A stretch of DNA of 64,000 bases from Desulfosediminicola ganghwensis. GTDB taxonomy: Bacteria > Desulfobacterota > Desulfobulbia > Desulfobulbales > Desulfocapsaceae. Positions 60,341-64,000 of this stretch are shown here, piece after piece. The DNA is taken from assembly GCF_005116675.2 (NCBI RefSeq), contig NZ_CP050699.1, forward strand, positions 3,433,001-3,497,000, given 5' to 3'. Each line of letters starts with the position of its first letter. The first letter of the stretch is position 1. The position numbers were made by a program, and so were the translations under genes. Below the pieces are notes generated by a model. That model saw only the letters and a list, made by a program, of their open reading frames with translations. It did not search any database and was not told the DNA's origin.

Positions 60341-62185
60341 ATGAACGCATCCACTCACAATTATGACGAAAGTAAGATAAAGACCCTCAGTTCCCTCGAA
60401 CATATCCGAAAACGTCCGGGCATGTACATTGGGCGCCTGGGTGATGGTTCGAACCAGGATGATGGTATTTATATTCTGCTTAAAGAGGTGGTGGACAACT
60501 CTGTCGACGAGTTCATCATGGGGGCGGGAAAGCGCATTGACATTACCCTGGAAGACGACGGCACAGTGAAGGTCAGGGATTTTGGCCGTGGTATTCCTTT
60601 GGGGAAAATTGTCGATTGTGTTTCGGTGATCAATACCGGTGCAAAGTATAATACTGATGTTTTTCAGTTTTCCGTCGGCTTGAATGGTGTAGGCACCAAA
60701 GCTGTCAATGCCTTGTCGAGTTTCTTTAAGGTTACCGCCTATCGTGACGGGCAGTTCGCTACAGCCCAATTCAAAAATGGTGAACTTGTCTCGCAGGATG
60801 CAGGAGAGACCAAGCAAAAGAATGGTACCAGTATTGAGTTTTTTGCAGACCCGGAAATGTTTCCTGATTTTGCGTATGACCTCAAATTTGTTGAAAAACG
60901 AATGTGGCGCTACGCGTATCTCAATGCCGGATTAAAGCTTTACCTGAACAAGGCCCTGTACTACTCGGCTAACGGTCTGCTCGATCTGCTTGATAAAGAG
61001 TTGGACGAAAATAATATCTATACACCGATTTATTACAAAGACTCTGTGTGTGAGTTTGCATTCTCCCATGTCGATTCCTACGGTGAGAATTATTTTACCT
61101 TTGTAAATGGTACCTATACCAGTGAGGGCGGCACCCATCTTTCTGCATTCCGTGAAGGAATCCTGAAAGGGATTAATGAATTTTCAGGTAAAAAATTCAT
61201 TAACACCGATGTGCGGGATGGAATAGTCGGTACTCTGGCGATTAAGATTAAGGAGCCTGTTTTCGAGTCGCAGACGAAAAATAAGCTCGGCAATACTGAG
61301 GTACGTTCCTGGATAGTCAATAAGGTCCGGGAGGCAGTCTCCTCCACCCTCTATAAAAATACAGAAATGGCCGAATTGCTGCTGGACAAGATCCAGCGCA
61401 ATGAAAAGGTGCGCAAGGAATTGCAGACCGTGCGCAAGGAGGCCAGGGCAAAAGCCCGGAAGGTCGCCTTTAAAATACCAAATCTGAAAGACTGCAAATA
61501 TCATCCGGGAAGGGGTAAGCCGTCTAAAGAGGGCAGGGATAACATGATCTTCATAACAGAGGGTCAATCTGCTGCCGGTTCCATTGTTTCTTCCCGCGAT
61601 CCGCTGGTTCAGGCTGTTTTCTCCTTGAAGGGAAAGCCCATGAACGTGTTAGGGCAAAAACTCAATATTCTCTACAAAAACGAAGAGATGTATTCCCTGA
61701 TGAGGGCTCTTGATATCGAGGAATCCATCTCCACTCTTCGTTTTGATAAGATCATCCTGGCCACCGATGCCGACGTCGACGGTCTCCATATCAGAAATCT
61801 GCTGCTCACTTTTTTCCTGCATTATTTCGAGCCGTTGGTGAAACTTGGGCATATTTACATCCTGGAAACCCCTATTTTCCGGGTGAGGAATAAACAAGAG
61901 ACAATCTACTGTTATTCCGAAAAGGAAAAGGTTGCCGCCACCAAAAAACTGCAGGGCAGAGGCAAGCGGAAAGTCAATGTGGAAACCACTCGCTTCAAAG
62001 GGCTTGGAGAGATTTCGCCGAAGGAGTTCAAACAGTTTATCGGACCTGATATTCGGTTACGCGATGTTACGCTGGACTCTCTGAGCGAAGTACCGAAGGT
62101 TCTTGCCTTCTACATGGGGAAGAACACACCCGAGCGTAAGCAATACATCATGGACAACCTCCTCTCGGTTGAAGAGCAGGCATAA
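60341..62185 (+). CDS. parE: DNA topoisomerase IV subunit B
   Basis: A 614-residue ATPase subunit of a type IIA topoisomerase. ATP-site residues are in LLKEVVDNSVDEF (Glu49, Asn53) and DFGRGIPLGK, the ATP lid in VGLNGVGTKAVNAL, and the TOPRIM domain has TEGQSAAGS (Glu407, where EGDSA is usual) and DADVDG (Asp476, 478, 480). IRKRPGMYIG and TTRFKGLGE are standard. The divergence from E. coli ParE resembles that of a separate bacterial topoisomerase branch. parC follows after 67 bases. Confidence 0.92.
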   Translation: MNASTHNYDESKIKTLSSLEHIRKRPGMYIGRLGDGSNQDDGIYILLKEVVDNSVDEFIMGAGKRIDITLEDDGTVKVRDFGRGIPLGKIVDCVSVINTGAKYNTDVFQFSVGLNGVGTKAVNALSSFFKVTAYRDGQFATAQFKNGELVSQDAGETKQKNGTSIEFFADPEMFPDFAYDLKFVEKRMWRYAYLNAGLKLYLNKALYYSANGLLDLLDKELDENNIYTPIYYKDSVCEFAFSHVDSYGENYFTFVNGTYTSEGGTHLSAFREGILKGINEFSGKKFINTDVRDGIVGTLAIKIKEPVFESQTKNKLGNTEVRSWIVNKVREAVSSTLYKNTEMAELLLDKIQRNEKVRKELQTVRKEARAKARKVAFKIPNLKDCKYHPGRGKPSKEGRDNMIFITEGQSAAGSIVSSRDPLVQAVFSLKGKPMNVLGQKLNILYKNEEMYSLMRALDIEESISTLRFDKIILATDADVDGLHIRNLLLTFFLHYFEPLVKLGHIYILETPIFRVRNKQETIYCYSEKEKVAATKKLQGRGKRKVNVETTRFKGLGEISPKEFKQFIGPDIRLRDVTLDSLSEVPKVLAFYMGKNTPERKQYIMDNLLSVEEQA

Positions 62186-62252
62186 GATAGAGTGGTAAAG
62201 AGGCGATTAATTAAGACCAGCAATAACAGCAGAGGCAAGATCGAGTAACTGA

Positions 62253-64000
62253 ATGGATTCTTCACCAGGTAAACTGCATAAGCTTTTTGACGAGAATTTT
62301 CTTGAGTACACCTCCTATGTTATCAGGGAGCGAGCAATCCCTGCCATTGAAGATGGATTGAAGCCAGTACAGCGACGCATTCTCCAGACCTTGTTCAATA
62401 TGGAGGATGGCAGGTTTCACAAGGTAGCTAACCTTGTCGGTGAGACCATGAAGCTTCACCCCCACGGTGATGCTTCGATTTTTGCTGCTCTGGTCAATCT
62501 GGCCAACAAGGGCTACCTGATCGACAGACAGGGAAATTTCGGTAATATCTTTACAGGTGATCAGGCTTCTGCCGCGCGATATATTGAGTGCCGCCTGTCA
62601 CCCCTTGCCAAAGAAGTCCTTTTTAATAAGGATCTTACAGAATTTATCGAGTCGTACGATGGCAGGATGATGGAGCCGGTAACTCTACCTGCTAAAATTC
62701 CGATGCTGTTGCTACAGGGGGCAGAGGGGATTGCGGTGGGCATGGCCACCAAGATTATGCCTCATAATTTCTGTGAGTTGCTTGAAGCACAAAAGGCAAT
62801 TTTACAGGGTAAAGAGTTTATTCTATATCCCGATTTTCCTAAAAAAGGTCTGGTAGATGTCTCAGGGTATGATGACGGAAATGGTAAGATCCGTTGTCGG
62901 GCACGGATTGAGGAAGAGAACGATAAAACGGTCATTATCAAGGAAATACCTTATTCTACGACCACTACTTCCCTCATAGAGTCGGTAGAAAAAGCTGCCA
63001 AGGCCGGCAAAATTAAGATTGTCTCAATCAGTGATTTCACCGCGGAAGATGTCGAAATTGAGATAAAGCTGGCTCGTGGTATTCACGCCGCCGATACGAT
63101 AAAGGCGTTATATGCCTTTACCGATTGCGAAATTTCAATTTCACCGAATCTGACCCTGATTTGCGGAGATCGGCCTGATACGCTCTCGGTTTCTGAAGTC
63201 TTGCGTTCAAACACCGAAAAGCTGGTAACCGATCTGACCAGGGAGTTGGAAATTGATCTTGGCAGATTGAAAGACAAACTTCACGCCAGGATGCTGGAGC
63301 AGATCTTTATTGAAGAGCGACTGTACAAAAACATCGAGGAACAGACTACATACAAGAAAGTCGTCGATACGGTTGAAAGCTCTCTCTTGCCTTTTGCTGA
63401 CGAGTTGATTCGTCCCGTTGTGCTGGAAGATATTGAGCGGTTGCTGGAAATCAGGATCAAGCGTATTTCAAGGTACGATATTCAGAAACAGCAGAAAGAG
63501 ATTCGTCAGATCAATAAGGAAATTAAGGTAATAGAGAAGTCTCTCAAGGATATGGTCAAGTACACCATATCGTATCTTGATAAAATTCTGGAAAAATATG
63601 GCGCAAACTTCCCACGACAAACCGAGATAACAGAATTCAAGGAAGTGAGTGTCAGAAAGGTTGCGCTGTCAAACCTCGTTGTTGGCTATAACCGTGAGAC
63701 CGGTTTTCTCGGACACCAGATTAAAGCTGAAGATGAGAAAAAAGGGGACTTCTCAATACCGTGTTCGGAATATGACAGAATATTCCTCCTTTTTGAGAGC
63801 GGTGTTTATAAGATCATTCCGGTTTCAGAGAAGATATTTATTGGTCATGACCTGCTTTGGGTTGGCAAAGTCTCTAAAGACCTCGTCTTTAACATGATAT
63901 ATCGGGATGGTGCGGAGAATCTTGTTTACATCAAGAGATTCAAAATGCCGTCCTTTATCATGGAGAAAGAATATCGGGTCTTTGCCGAAGATAAGCGCTC
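62253..64000 (+). CDS. parC: DNA topoisomerase IV subunit A (3' end outside window)
   Basis: Open from ATG 62253 to the window end, 582 codons visible with no stop. The product is the DNA-cutting subunit of topoisomerase IV. YVIRERAIPAIEDGLKPVQRRI begins the winged-helix domain, HPHGDASIF follows, and the active tyrosine is Tyr110 in ASAARYIECRLSP. AEGIAVGMATKIMPHN is a family block, and a coiled-coil tower follows (QKQQKEIRQINKEIK). The C-terminal part cannot be assessed. The gene follows parE and is likely co-transcribed. Confidence 0.95.
   Translation, partial: MDSSPGKLHKLFDENFLEYTSYVIRERAIPAIEDGLKPVQRRILQTLFNMEDGRFHKVANLVGETMKLHPHGDASIFAALVNLANKGYLIDRQGNFGNIFTGDQASAARYIECRLSPLAKEVLFNKDLTEFIESYDGRMMEPVTLPAKIPMLLLQGAEGIAVGMATKIMPHNFCELLEAQKAILQGKEFILYPDFPKKGLVDVSGYDDGNGKIRCRARIEEENDKTVIIKEIPYSTTTTSLIESVEKAAKAGKIKIVSISDFTAEDVEIEIKLARGIHAADTIKALYAFTDCEISISPNLTLICGDRPDTLSVSEVLRSNTEKLVTDLTRELEIDLGRLKDKLHARMLEQIFIEERLYKNIEEQTTYKKVVDTVESSLLPFADELIRPVVLEDIERLLEIRIKRISRYDIQKQQKEIRQINKEIKVIEKSLKDMVKYTISYLDKILEKYGANFPRQTEITEFKEVSVRKVALSNLVVGYNRETGFLGHQIKAEDEKKGDFSIPCSEYDRIFLLFESGVYKIIPVSEKIFIGHDLLWVGKVSKDLVFNMIYRDGAENLVYIKRFKMPSFIMEKEYRVFAEDKR

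Noticed and set aside
1-64000. CRISPR array
   Set aside because: I saw no run of regularly spaced short direct repeats on either strand and no cas genes.

Overview
The window looks like the chromosome of a Gram-negative, probably anaerobic member of the Desulfobacterota (Desulfobulbales-like). This is inferred from the mix of lipid A genes (lpxB, lpxC, lpxK), anaerobic-type cobalamin genes (cbiB, cbiA, cbiC), a selenocysteine-containing selD with yedF, and a divergent topoisomerase IV pair. No ribosomal RNA or species marker is present, so this is not firm.

Layout. 1-2.7 kb holds the end of a cobalamin operon. 2.8-35.3 kb is ordinary chromosome: ndk, xseA, a TPR protein with panC, a KdnA-like aminotransferase, a small cell-wall hydrolase, YjbQ, lpxC, lpxK, a complete branched-chain amino acid ABC operon (livJHMGF), a GnnA-like oxidoreductase with lpxB and an Smr protein, a pseudouridine synthase, a UDP-sugar dehydrogenase, queD, a TrmN6-type methylase, a YifB/ComM ATPase, thiL, a dCMP deaminase and an alpha/beta hydrolase. 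From 29.9 to 35.3 kb one tight gene string encodes a PPC-domain protein, a whole ECF transporter (S, T, A1, A2), a 66-residue cysteine protein, SelD (in-frame UGA followed by a SECIS-like hairpin) and YedF.

35.6-50.8 kb is a genomic island. Its right edge is an intact tRNA-His gene. Its left edge is a diverged 28-base copy of that tRNA's 3' end with a near copy of the tRNA's terminator beside it. Inside are a phage baseplate/spike gene, two broken copies of that gene's 3' end, and between them an array of six AT-rich gene cassettes separated by attC-like sites with no integron integrase in view (a CALIN). Cassette products include an Imm58-like protein, an HNH nuclease, a protein with a possible BglII-like nuclease domain, and a HEPN-motif protein. 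The array is interrupted by an IS91-family unit carrying a tyrosine recombinase read through a probable -1 frameshift, and by three copies of one IS4-family element, all inserted in the same 11-base target.

50.7-64 kb returns to core chromosome: two tandem tRNA-His genes, a zinc-ribbon protein, a fused prephenate dehydratase/ACT/dehydrogenase, a helicase fused to a DnaQ-like exonuclease (MrfA plus MrfB in one chain), an SH3 protein, an LD-carboxypeptidase with coaX, cutA with a small zinc protein, then parE and the start of parC, which runs off the window.

The parts most worth follow-up are the cassette array with its flanking spike-gene fragments, and the ECF transporter locked into the selD/yedF operon.
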